Source: an uncultured Chitinophagaceae bacterium | Lineage (GTDB): Bacteria; Bacteroidota; Bacteroidia; Chitinophagales; Chitinophagaceae | DNA: 11,789 nt | Direction of reading: 5' to 3' | Assembly: GCA_934502905.1 (NCBI GenBank) | Contig: CAKSVK010000113.1 | Location: forward strand, 1 to 11,789 | Shown: positions 1 through 7,267 of the stretch, in pieces | Layout of the letters: every line of letters starts with the position of its first letter | How positions within the stretch are numbered: position 1 is the first letter of the stretch | Notes under the pieces: generated by a model | What the model was told of the DNA's origin: nothing | Databases searched by the model: none | Seen by the model: only the letters and a program-made list of their open reading frames with translations | Program-made: the position numbers and the translations under genes

Positions 1-1281
1 GTTATTCGTATTATACAACGTGTTGGCCACCGGGTTCCATTGCGTGCCGCTGCCTGCAGTCGTATTTTCATAAAAAGATCCATCGTCATTGTATACCGGG
101 AAAGTCGGGTTCATGTTCAGTGACTGCCCGAATGCAGAGTAGTCGGCAAAGTATTTATCATCATACGAGTTTGCCAGCAGTATGGAAAAGTCCAGCTTAT
201 CATTCAACCCTTTCGTATTGAGTTTTACCGTAGCATTGATAAATCTCCTGTCAGCAACCAGGTCTATTCCCTGGTACTGCTGGTAGTTCAGGGAGGCATT
301 GTAAGTTGTTTTGCCGGCACCTCCGCTCAGGGACAGGTTATGTCCGTGGTTGAACGGCGTGCGTGTCAGCTCATTGAACCAATCCGTATTTTTTCCCTCG
401 TCTACGATGTTTAACCCGTTATCGCCGGCGAATTTCCGGTACTGATCCGCATCCAGCATTTTATACCTGCCGGCAATTGTTTCCGTGGAAGCATACCCGT
501 TATAGGATATTTTCGTTTCACCGGCAATCCCTTTTTTAGTGGTTACAATAATAACACCTCCTGTTGCTCTTGATCCGTAAATAGCGGCGGCAGAGCCGTC
601 ACGCAGGATATCAATGGAGGCGATATCAGCCGGAGCAATGGTTCTCAGGTCTCCCCCGATCACACCATCGATCACGATCAACGGCCCTGTTGAGGCTTCA
701 ACAGAAACAGCGCCCCGCAACGAAAAATCGGCGCTGGCGTTAGGGTCTGACCCGGAAGGCCGTGTAACAGAAAGACCGGCTACCTTACCGGTGATCAATG
801 TTACCGGATCTGCTACCACCCCTTTGTTGAAATCTTCTGCCCGGATGGTGGCGACGGAACCCGTCACCATTTCCCTTTTCTGGGTTCCGTAACCGATGAT
901 CACCACCTGGTCGAGTTCTTTATCAGCGGGTCTCAGCTTTATCAGCACGGTGTTACCTGTGCTTTGCTTTACCGTAAAATTCTTCACAACTGCAGCTTCA
1001 TAGCCAACATAAGAGGCTTTAAAATCATAGACAGAACCTACCTTGAGGTTTGAAAATGTAAATACGCCTTTTTCGTTGGTAACCGCGATAAATACTTCGT
1101 TGGTACCGGATTCCACTGCTTCCACCGTAGCGCCGGGCAGGAAATCACCGGCTTCATTGATGAGGGTGCCGGTTACTACGGCACCGGATTGAGCAAAAGC
1201 CATTTGTTGTAACCCCAGGAAAAATAATATACCGGCGAATAAACAGGGTTTACTAACAAGGCGAAACAAGGTCGTTCTCAT
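1..1281 (-). CDS. SusC/RagA-type TonB-dependent outer-membrane receptor, N-terminal part (runs off left edge)
   Basis: The frame is open without a stop from the ATG at 1281 to base 1, giving 427 residues; family members usually have about 1000, so most of the beta-barrel lies outside the window. Residues 1-30 are a signal peptide (hydrophobic FAGILFFLGL, likely cleavage AFA|QS). Residues about 35-117 are a carboxypeptidase-regulatory-like domain (VTGTLINEAGDFLPGATV). A TonB-box-like stretch DQVVIIGYGTQK is at 124-135, followed by the plug with the SusC signature around 228-250 (DGSAAAIYGSRATGGVIIVT). The family imports oligosaccharides or peptides through the outer membrane with a SusD lipoprotein, whose gene would be expected further left. 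The gene starts 43 nt after fecR on the same strand. It lacks an N-terminal STN domain although a FecR anti-sigma gene precedes it. The substrate cannot be read from this portion. Confidence 0.93.
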   Translation of the reverse strand, partial: MRTTLFRLVSKPCLFAGILFFLGLQQMAFAQSGAVVTGTLINEAGDFLPGATVEAVESGTNEVFIAVTNEKGVFTFSNLKVGSVYDFKASYVGYEAAVVKNFTVKQSTGNTVLIKLRPADKELDQVVIIGYGTQKREMVTGSVATIRAEDFNKGVVADPVTLITGKVAGLSVTRPSGSDPNASADFSLRGAVSVEASTGPLIVIDGVIGGDLRTIAPADIASIDILRDGSAAAIYGSRATGGVIIVTTKKGIAGETKISYNGYASTETIAGRYKMLDADQYRKFAGDNGLNIVDEGKNTDWFNELTRTPFNHGHNLSLSGGAGKTTYNASLNYQQYQGIDLVADRRFINATVKLNTKGLNDKLDFSILLANSYDDKYFADYSAFGQSLNMNPTFPVYNDDGSFYENTTAGSGTQWNPVANTLYNTNN

Positions 1282-1324
1282 ACAGCTCGTTAATTTAATT
1301 TAGATGATAAAATGTCAGCAGCAT

Positions 1325-2398
1325 CTACTCCTCTATGGGAGGCTGCTTTTTTTCTATTTTATATTGGCCATTTTCGGATAAAATATTCAGATCATTCATC
1401 TGGGCAATTACCTTCAGCACCACATCCAGCGAATCTGTCGGCGCCACGGTGCCGGTGAAGTTGAGGTGCTCCAGGTCCTTCGGATCAAAGAGGATGGTCT
1501 TATCATAATAGGCACCCAACCGTTCCATCACCTGCGGCAAAGCACTGTTATTAAAGACTATAGCTTTACCTTTTTCATCCACTATTTTTTCTACAGCTTT
1601 TTTGATCTTTTCTTTAACAAGTTTTCCTTCCATCTTTTCAACAGATACCAGCATTTTATTCTTATCAAACAGCATTTGTTGCCCTGCATTCAGGAACACA
1701 TCCTTCTTCCATCCGGATATATCGGCAGGATCAGATTTTACGACCACTTTCCCTTCAAACAGCTTTACGCTTACCCTTCCGCCATGATGCTTCGTATTTA
1801 CTGTAAATTCCGTACCCAGCGCAGTGGTGGATAAGCCTCCTCCATAAACAGTGAAAGGACGGTTTTTATCTTTTGCCACCTTGAAGTTGGCCTGTCCTTC
1901 GAGGTAAATATCCCGCCTTCCCTGCTGAAAAGGAACCGCGTACCTGACCATGGAGGAAGGGAACAGGGTAATGACGGTATTGTCCTCGGTAGTAATGGTC
2001 ATATTCTTCCGGGATGTATTGGTGATCAGCTTCGTCTCAAACTGCCCTTCCTTTACATCTGTATTGGCAGGCGTGTTATCTGCTATTTTGCTTTCTTCCG
2101 CTGCCGGTCTATACATCACGTATCCTGCTATGAGCAGCCCGGCCAGGCAGGCTGCCGCAAGGGTCCGTTTTATCCGCATGACCATTACCGTGGCTCTTTT
2201 CTTTTTTATGATGGTTTTCCAATAATTATCCCAATCAGCCTCTAGTTCTTCCCCTTCGATTCCGGACTCTTCCCATTCCTGGCGTCCGCTGTAGCGCTCA
2301 AGTACTTCAGGGTGTTTCTGAAGATAGGCAGCTACTTCTGCAGCTTCTTTTGCTGAGCATTGTTTATTAAAAAAACGTGTGATCTGTTCGTGAGTCAT
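1325..2398 (-). CDS. FecR-type anti-sigma factor with DUF4974 C-terminal domain
   Basis: This 357-residue inner-membrane regulator should hold the nearby ECF sigma factor until a signal arrives from an outer-membrane receptor. Residues 1-70 are a charged cytoplasmic sigma-binding region, and residues about 78-97 are a single membrane segment (AAACLAGLLIAGYVMY). The periplasmic FecR domain spans about 120-222 (LFPSSMVRYAVPF, DIYLEGQANFKVAKD, TALGTEFTVN, VSVKLFEGKVVV). The STN-like DUF4974 domain spans about 278-348 (IVFNNSALPQVMERLGAYY, FTGTVAPTDSLDVVLKVIA). A Lys/Glu-rich linker at about 255-278 separates the two. Length is normal for the family. The ATG at 2398 has no clear Shine-Dalgarno, which is usual in this phylum. 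It lies 81 nt after the peptidase and 43 nt before susC. It is unusual in not directly following its sigma factor: a peptidase gene sits between them. Confidence 0.93.
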   Translation of the reverse strand: MTHEQITRFFNKQCSAKEAAEVAAYLQKHPEVLERYSGRQEWEESGIEGEELEADWDNYWKTIIKKKRATVMVMRIKRTLAAACLAGLLIAGYVMYRPAAEESKIADNTPANTDVKEGQFETKLITNTSRKNMTITTEDNTVITLFPSSMVRYAVPFQQGRRDIYLEGQANFKVAKDKNRPFTVYGGGLSTTALGTEFTVNTKHHGGRVSVKLFEGKVVVKSDPADISGWKKDVFLNAGQQMLFDKNKMLVSVEKMEGKLVKEKIKKAVEKIVDEKGKAIVFNNSALPQVMERLGAYYDKTILFDPKDLEHLNFTGTVAPTDSLDVVLKVIAQMNDLNILSENGQYKIEKKQPPIEE

Positions 2399-2479
2399 TT
2401 TTTACGGGAATAAAGGCATTTATACAATAGATACGCAGCAGGAAACAAAACTCCTCCGCCGGTCTATATTTTTTTTGAA

Positions 2480-4498
2480 TTATTTATTCAGGTAGTAATC
2501 GAACCATTCAAATGTTCGTACCGATACATCAATCATATTTTCAAATTCTTCAAAGCTATGTCCTTCGTTGGCATATACTTTTAGCTGGGTAGGTATGCCC
2601 AGCTCTTTTAATGCATGCCAGAACTGAAAGGATTGCGGTGCCGGGGCTTCTCCATCCAGCTCTCCTACCAGCACCAGGGTAGGCGTCTTTACATTTTTTA
2701 TAAAAGTCATGGCCGAAGAGCGGATGTACGGTGCAGGGTCGAAATATGGCGATACCCCGAAATAAGACCACAGGAATTTATCAATAGAATTCTGGCCATA
2801 GTAGCTTTGCCAGTCTGCTGCGCCTGCCCCGGCCACCGCCGCTTTGAACCGGTTGGTTTGCGTAACCGCAAACATGCTCATAGAGCCCCCGTAGCTCCAG
2901 CCCAGTATACCTACCCGGGCAGTATCTACCGCGTATTGACGACTGACAACCTCTACGCCGCTGAGAATATCCCGCAGGTCGCCATAACCCCAGTCGCGGA
3001 TATTGGCCCGCGTAAATTTTTGTCCCTGCCCGTAGCTGCCGCGGGCATTGGGAAAGAATACAAAATATCCTAATCGTGTATAAACGGTCGTATTAAAATC
3101 GGATGCACTCCATGTAGGCAATGCGATCCAAGCCGGACCACCGTGCACGGCCACCAGCATAGGATATTTTTTCGACGGGTCGTAATTTTCAGGATACAGC
3201 AGCCATCCCTGTATGGGATATCCTTCGTTGGTCCATTCCACATTTGCATAGGCCGGCATCTTTTGTCCTGTGGCTTCGTTGAGCCGGGTGATCTGCTTCA
3301 GCCGGTGAAGCTCGCCTGCCCACACTTCCGGCATGCGGTTCCAGGAGGAACGGATGAGCGCGACCACAGGATTTTTCCCCCTGCTTACAGACAAGCTGGT
3401 TTCTTCCGCTCCGCTGCGGATCGATTCATCCCCCTTCCATACCTGCATGATATTACCATTTCCTGTATGCAGTGTATTGATCGCTACGGAGCCGCCCGTA
3501 AATTCAGTGAATAAAATATTTCCGTCGGGGCGCCATGTAAACCAGGCCGGTGTGGATGACCGGTTCTCCGTGAGATTCCTTGCCTTTTCTTTCCCCGAAA
3601 GGGAGATGATGAATATTTCTCCTCCGGTACCTCCCTGGTCGCTCATCAAGCCTCCGATGAATGCTATCTGTTTGCCATCGGGTGACCATCTTGGCAGGGC
3701 GATCTGCCTTTCGGGCTGGTGCAATACCACTGTGTCAAAGGATGAGATTGGCTGGGCATAGAGCCGGGCAATATACCAGTTGTTGTCTCCCGGCGGATTT
3801 GCTGCCGTATATGCAAAGCTTTTGCCATCCGGTGCCCAATCGTATTCGTACACATATAAACCGGGCGGACTAACCGGGAACCAATTCCCTGTACCGGGGT
3901 CAACTACCGCAATTCGTTGAATATTATTGTTGACCAGGGAATCGATAAGCCCGGTTGCCCGGTCCTTTGCGGCCATAGGAGAAGGCTCGCGGCTTGCTTT
4001 TTCTACATATAAAATACCCAGGCGTTTCCCGTCGGGTGACCATTTCAGGTGAGACACATATCCGTCGAACCGGCTGACAGGACCCGGAAAAACCAGCTTA
4101 CCTGTTTTTGCATCGGCAATGTATACCTGCAATTGCCCGGGTGTTGCCGCTTCTGATAAAAATGCAATTTGCTTATTATCCGGCGACCATTGTGGTGCAG
4201 TTTCGTTTCCTTTATGCTCACCTGCGAATGCTGTTATCCGGCGCTTTTGCGCCGGCTTAGTCAATGGAGATACGTATATCTCCTGCATATAATCTTCTCC
4301 GTCAACGGTCCATACCACATCCGTTCCTGCAGCATTCACCTGCGCCTCGTAGATATATTTTACCTGTGCCTGCCTGTTAAAAAAATCACGGATCACCTCC
4401 CTGTGGCCAGGTGCAGAAAAAGTTGTTGCCGGCGATTGGGCAGACACCCCGTGAAAAAGAAGCAAAGTTGCTACCAGCATACAGCAGGTACGTTGCAT
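2480..4498 (-). CDS. Secreted S9-family (prolyl oligopeptidase type) serine peptidase
   Basis: From the chosen start this is 672 residues: signal peptide, beta-propeller, then alpha/beta-hydrolase. MQRTCCMLVATLLLFHGVSA is a clear signal peptide with likely cleavage VSA|Q. Propeller-blade motifs of the W-S-P-D-G-K type recur at about residues 104, 153, 221, 271 and 322. The catalytic domain follows the HGGPAW oxyanion-type motif at about 452. The nucleophile is Ser535 in GWSYGG, the acid Asp615 in VGELDGEAP and the base His647 in NEGHSF. The family cleaves short peptides, often after Pro or as dipeptidyl/acylaminoacyl peptidases; exact specificity is not readable here. The start at 4498 was chosen for the signal peptide and an AAAGGA about 13 nt upstream. 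In-frame ATGs at 4531 and 4528 and a TTG at 4543 would add 10-15 residues. It sits between the sigma and anti-sigma genes, suggesting peptide processing for this uptake locus. Confidence 0.92.
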   Translation of the reverse strand: MQRTCCMLVATLLLFHGVSAQSPATTFSAPGHREVIRDFFNRQAQVKYIYEAQVNAAGTDVVWTVDGEDYMQEIYVSPLTKPAQKRRITAFAGEHKGNETAPQWSPDNKQIAFLSEAATPGQLQVYIADAKTGKLVFPGPVSRFDGYVSHLKWSPDGKRLGILYVEKASREPSPMAAKDRATGLIDSLVNNNIQRIAVVDPGTGNWFPVSPPGLYVYEYDWAPDGKSFAYTAANPPGDNNWYIARLYAQPISSFDTVVLHQPERQIALPRWSPDGKQIAFIGGLMSDQGGTGGEIFIISLSGKEKARNLTENRSSTPAWFTWRPDGNILFTEFTGGSVAINTLHTGNGNIMQVWKGDESIRSGAEETSLSVSRGKNPVVALIRSSWNRMPEVWAGELHRLKQITRLNEATGQKMPAYANVEWTNEGYPIQGWLLYPENYDPSKKYPMLVAVHGGPAWIALPTWSASDFNTTVYTRLGYFVFFPNARGSYGQGQKFTRANIRDWGYGDLRDILSGVEVVSRQYAVDTARVGILGWSYGGSMSMFAVTQTNRFKAAVAGAGAADWQSYYGQNSIDKFLWSYFGVSPYFDPAPYIRSSAMTFIKNVKTPTLVLVGELDGEAPAPQSFQFWHALKELGIPTQLKVYANEGHSFEEFENMIDVSVRTFEWFDYYLNK

Positions 4499-4551
4499 AA
4501 CAGCCCGCCTATCCTTTCTATCGTACATCATATGTTCAAACAATTGTTTCC

Positions 4552-4579
4552 CCGGTATGCCATGCTACCGGTTTTTATT
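4552..4579 (+). terminator. Terminator-like hairpin facing the antisense direction, in the sigma-peptidase gap
   Basis: CCGGTA (4552-4557) and TACCGG (4566-4571) form a perfect 6-bp stem, extendable by an inner GC/GC pair with a bulged T. On the plus strand it is followed directly by TTTTTATT. No plus-strand gene precedes it, so it could only stop antisense transcription. Read on the minus strand it is a leader hairpin upstream of the peptidase gene without a U-tract. Confidence 0.35.
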
Positions 4580-4714
4580 AGATATACGCGGCAAATGGCA
4601 AATCTCCTTTTTGAAAAGTATTTTTATTTATGGGCAGACTTAACCTGTTGATGTTCAAAACAAGCGATAGTTTACAATGATCCGTAAAAGCGTTTGCAAC
4701 GACCGGTTTCCCGT

Positions 4715-5263
4715 TTACATAGATCGTGCGATCAGCAATATCCACAGCAGGTAGAACAGCTTTCTTAACTGGCGGATGGCTTTGGTAAGGTTGTTGTCAA
4801 CAGATTTGACCGAAATAGACAGCATCTCTGCTATTTCTTTATAAGAGTATCCGTGGAGCTTGTGCAATACAAATATTTTTTTCCGCATTTCCGGCAGGGA
4901 AGATAGGGCATGCTGTAAGCTGGCGTATGCATCAAAATCTTCTGCAGGAGAGGGATATAGTATTTCCGTATCTTTCTTTTGCCGGTGCAGCCGTTGCACT
5001 TCGGCCTTTTTGTTTTCCTTTCTTATATAATCTATAAATGTGTTGCGGGCAATGTAAAACAACTGCTGTTCTATTTCATAATCCACAGAGAGCAAGTGCC
5101 TGTATTTCCATAATTTAAAGAAAGTAGTCTGCAGCAGATCAGCCGCGTCTGCCGGTGATTTTGTTTTCTTCAGAAAGTAGGCATACACTTTTCCCCTGAA
5201 CAAGATATATATTTGCTCAAAAGCGAATTCGTCTCCTTTCTTTATGGCCTCAATCATACACAT
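4715..5263 (-). CDS. ECF-type RNA polymerase sigma factor (sigma-70 family, Bacteroidota type)
   Basis: This 182-residue sigma factor should direct RNA polymerase to one or a few target promoters, probably including this locus, when released by the FecR protein encoded nearby. Region 2 spans about residues 12-82 (DEFAFEQIYILFRGKVYAYF, ADLLQTTFFKLW, FYIARNTFIDYIRKEN). Region 4 spans about 115-168, with the helix-turn-helix GYSYKEIAEMLSISVKSVDN. No region 3 is present, as expected for ECF factors. The last residues, 169-179, form a strongly hydrophobic tail (LFYLLWILLIA). The ATG at 5263 is 5 nt after the stop of the GH13 gene, so the two are very likely co-transcribed. A second ATG two codons in (5257) is possible. 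A 216-nt gap to the peptidase gene follows, where I see no convincing promoter. Confidence 0.94.
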   Translation of the reverse strand: MCMIEAIKKGDEFAFEQIYILFRGKVYAYFLKKTKSPADAADLLQTTFFKLWKYRHLLSVDYEIEQQLFYIARNTFIDYIRKENKKAEVQRLHRQKKDTEILYPSPAEDFDAYASLQHALSSLPEMRKKIFVLHKLHGYSYKEIAEMLSISVKSVDNNLTKAIRQLRKLFYLLWILLIARSM

Positions 5264-5268
5264 CGCAA

Positions 5269-6843
5269 TTATAGACTTCTATCATGCTGCTTTAGCTGCA
5301 CGCGATGCAAAGCTTTTGGAGCGGGATTCACCAATAGCCAGCGCATCGAAGACTTGTCCAAAGATATAGGTGAAAATGTATTTCCGCTTTTCCGGAGAAC
5401 AATTTTCTCTTTGGTCAGCACATCTTCTAATTCAATTTCATTTATAAGCGTGTTATTTTCAAAAGGTATTGTCACATTTACCGGTAGACTATCCAGGTTA
5501 AGCAACATAAAAAAAGTATGGGCAGCATCTTTCCTTTCATAAGCCAGCACAAACGGATCCGGAATTTCTATTTCTGTAATTACATCACTGCGCAGCACGG
5601 GAAAATCATTCCTGAGCGCTATCAGTCGCTTATAGTAATCAAAAAGACCCAGGCTGTCCCGTGACCTGATCGGCTGTCCTGCTTCATATACCGGTCTTCC
5701 TGAGTAAGGATGATGCAGGCAGCCTGTTTCCTGTCCGTTATAAAGCAAAGGAATACCCGGCAGTGAAAAAAGAAAGGCTGCTGCCATTTCGGTCTTTTCC
5801 AGCGAGTGCCAGCGTAAGAACCTGGGCATATCATTGTTCTCAATAAAGCGCAACACAAAGCCTGCAGGTTGCTCTTCTTTGAATAACGCATCCCTTAGTA
5901 TTTTTTTGCCGGTAGCCGTTTGTTCATGATCAAAGGCTGTATATTTTCCCGGGGGATTCAGGTGGTATTGCCAGGACCATTGAGAAACCCAGGAGGTGTC
6001 TGCTGTCCAGTCGTAGGCAGCGTCGTAGCCCAGCTCAAAAACAGCGGGATCAGCAGCTTTATCTTCTGCAAGTAAAAAAATGTCCGGCTTGAGCGACTTC
6101 AGCTCTGCACATAATTTTTTCATGAACTGCGGGTTCCTTGCATTCGGTCCCCATACTGCATCAAACCGATACCCGTCAATATCAAACTGCTCCACCCAGT
6201 ACCTGCATATTTTTGTTATCCACTCCTGGACAGCGGAGTTATTATAATCCAGGTTTACCAGGTCCTTCCAGAAATAATACACAAATCCCAGGCTGTCTGT
6301 ATGGTAATGAGAGGAATATTTTACACCGTCGTTGTGATGCTGGTAGTAATGGTAATAGGGCGATTGCTCTCCCTTTGCCGCAATATCCTGCGCATATGGA
6401 TGTGATATGGAAGTATGATTGGGAATGAAATCAAGCATGATCCTGATACCATGTCGTCTGCAGCCGGCAACCAGCTCCTGCAGGTCCTGGGGCTGTCCGA
6501 AATCGCTTCTTATGGAAAAAAAATCAATAACATCATATCCCTGGTGCCCGTTTTTAGTTGCAAAAATGGGTTGCAGCAGCAGGGTATTGATCCCCAGTTG
6601 CTTTAATTCGGGTAGCTTTTCTATGATATGCCTGAACCCTCCGTTCTTAACAAAGCTGTGTGGGCTGACCTGGTAAATAACAGCATCACGAATCCAGTCA
6701 GGTGGTGCATAGGGGAACTTTGTTCCGCCAGCCGTCACTTCTAAAAAAGAGAATACCCACACCAATCCTGTGAGGGCTGTTGCAAACAATATCTTTCGAC
6801 TTTGTTTTGTCAACGATCTGAAAAATCTGCTATCAACTTTCAT
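5269..6843 (-). CDS. Exported GH13 alpha-amylase-family glycoside hydrolase
   Basis: This 524-residue enzyme probably cleaves alpha-glucans or maltooligosaccharides outside the cytoplasm. A basic N-terminus and the hydrophobic segment FATALTGLVWVFSFLEVTAGG (about 20-40, given here in motif form) act as a signal sequence; there is no lipobox Cys. The GH13 barrel starts at WIRDAVIYQVSPHSF (about 50-64). Conserved regions: I, DFIPNH (Asp138-His143); II, GYRFDA with nucleophile Asp228; III, LLAED with acid/base Glu260; IV, FIENND with transition-state Asp338. Position 337 is Asn where the family nearly always has His. PLLYNGQE (about 365-372) and a C-terminal beta domain (about 415-507) complete the fold. 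It is first in the minus-strand run, 5 nt before the sigma gene. Subfamily and exact substrate (amylase, cyclomaltodextrinase or glucosidase) are uncertain. Confidence 0.93.
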   Translation of the reverse strand: MKVDSRFFRSLTKQSRKILFATALTGLVWVFSFLEVTAGGTKFPYAPPDWIRDAVIYQVSPHSFVKNGGFRHIIEKLPELKQLGINTLLLQPIFATKNGHQGYDVIDFFSIRSDFGQPQDLQELVAGCRRHGIRIMLDFIPNHTSISHPYAQDIAAKGEQSPYYHYYQHHNDGVKYSSHYHTDSLGFVYYFWKDLVNLDYNNSAVQEWITKICRYWVEQFDIDGYRFDAVWGPNARNPQFMKKLCAELKSLKPDIFLLAEDKAADPAVFELGYDAAYDWTADTSWVSQWSWQYHLNPPGKYTAFDHEQTATGKKILRDALFKEEQPAGFVLRFIENNDMPRFLRWHSLEKTEMAAAFLFSLPGIPLLYNGQETGCLHHPYSGRPVYEAGQPIRSRDSLGLFDYYKRLIALRNDFPVLRSDVITEIEIPDPFVLAYERKDAAHTFFMLLNLDSLPVNVTIPFENNTLINEIELEDVLTKEKIVLRKSGNTFSPISLDKSSMRWLLVNPAPKALHRVQLKQHDRSL

Positions 6844-6941
6844 CTTTAAAATCTGTCAGGGCATTATTTCACAGTCGCAGCAGGAGATGATCACAGAAAT
6901 GTGTGTTTCAGAGAACCTTATTCAGCAACCATCTGTAATGA

Positions 6942-7002
6942 ACGCAATGTTATTTTGCCCAAACATATACCTTTATCATTAAAAATGGAAATACGCAATG
7001 TT
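6942..7002. repeat. Direct repeat of ACGCAATGTT flanking the candidate amylase promoter
   Basis: Identical 10-mers occur at 6942-6951 and 6993-7002, same orientation, 51 bp start to start (about five helical turns). One lies just past the inferred transcription start of the GH13 gene, the other upstream of its -33 region. This is the layout of a regulator binding at two sites, but no regulator is identified. Confidence 0.4.
6960..6967 (-). promoter_or_regulatory. Candidate -7 promoter element for the GH13-led transcript
   Basis: The minus strand reads TATGTTTG, a full match to the Bacteroidota -7 consensus TAnnTTTG. It lies about 117 nt before the GH13 start codon. I see no good -33 TTTG at the usual spacing (the nearest TTG is 28 nt away), so the promoter may be weak or activator-dependent. 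Confidence 0.38.
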
Positions 7003-7267
7003 TTCCCGGCGTTATACCGAAATAAAATTAACATTCTGCTGATGCAAAACAGGTGGGTGTATTTACCGGTGGAAAAGTTCAAATCTTAGCAGGCGGGACG
7101 GCACTGATCGCATCCCCTGCAGCTACCCTGCACGCAATTTTCCGAGAATTGATTTATAATGAACAGGTATCCAGACTATTTCTGGTTAGTGGGGACGCTG
7201 ACCGTGGCGCAGGGAAAGGAAGCGGAATATGAAGTCCAAAAAGAAGGTTTGTATTGGCATCAGCCGG

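Larger units (their letters stand above)
6844..7267. other. 424-bp gene-free stretch between fmt and the GH13 gene
   Basis: No convincing coding region is seen here; short open frames have no recognisable protein features. It contains a candidate amylase promoter (6960-6967), a direct repeat of ACGCAATGTT (6942-6951 and 6993-7002), and a weak bulged stem at 7089-7120 (GCAG-GGGA paired with TCCC-CTGC, 14-nt loop) without a clear U-tract. The stem could be the 3' end of the fmt transcript. Confidence 0.6.

Noticed and set aside
614..892. Plus-strand open frame of 92 residues
   Set aside because: It is antisense to the well-supported SusC plug region and has no protein features.
4499..4543. TTG start at 4543 for the S9 peptidase
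   Set aside because: ATG codons follow in the same frame (4531, 4528, 4498); the one at 4498 gives a standard signal peptide and has an AAAGGA upstream.
5308..5315. Internal promoter for the sigma gene (minus strand AAGCTTTG with TTG 17 nt upstream)
   Set aside because: It misses the first T of TAnnTTTG and the spacing is short; co-transcription with the GH13 gene is simpler.
6868..6900. TCACAG copies resembling half of a CRP-type site before the GH13 gene
   Set aside because: The copies are direct, not inverted, and the spacing does not match a CRP-like operator.
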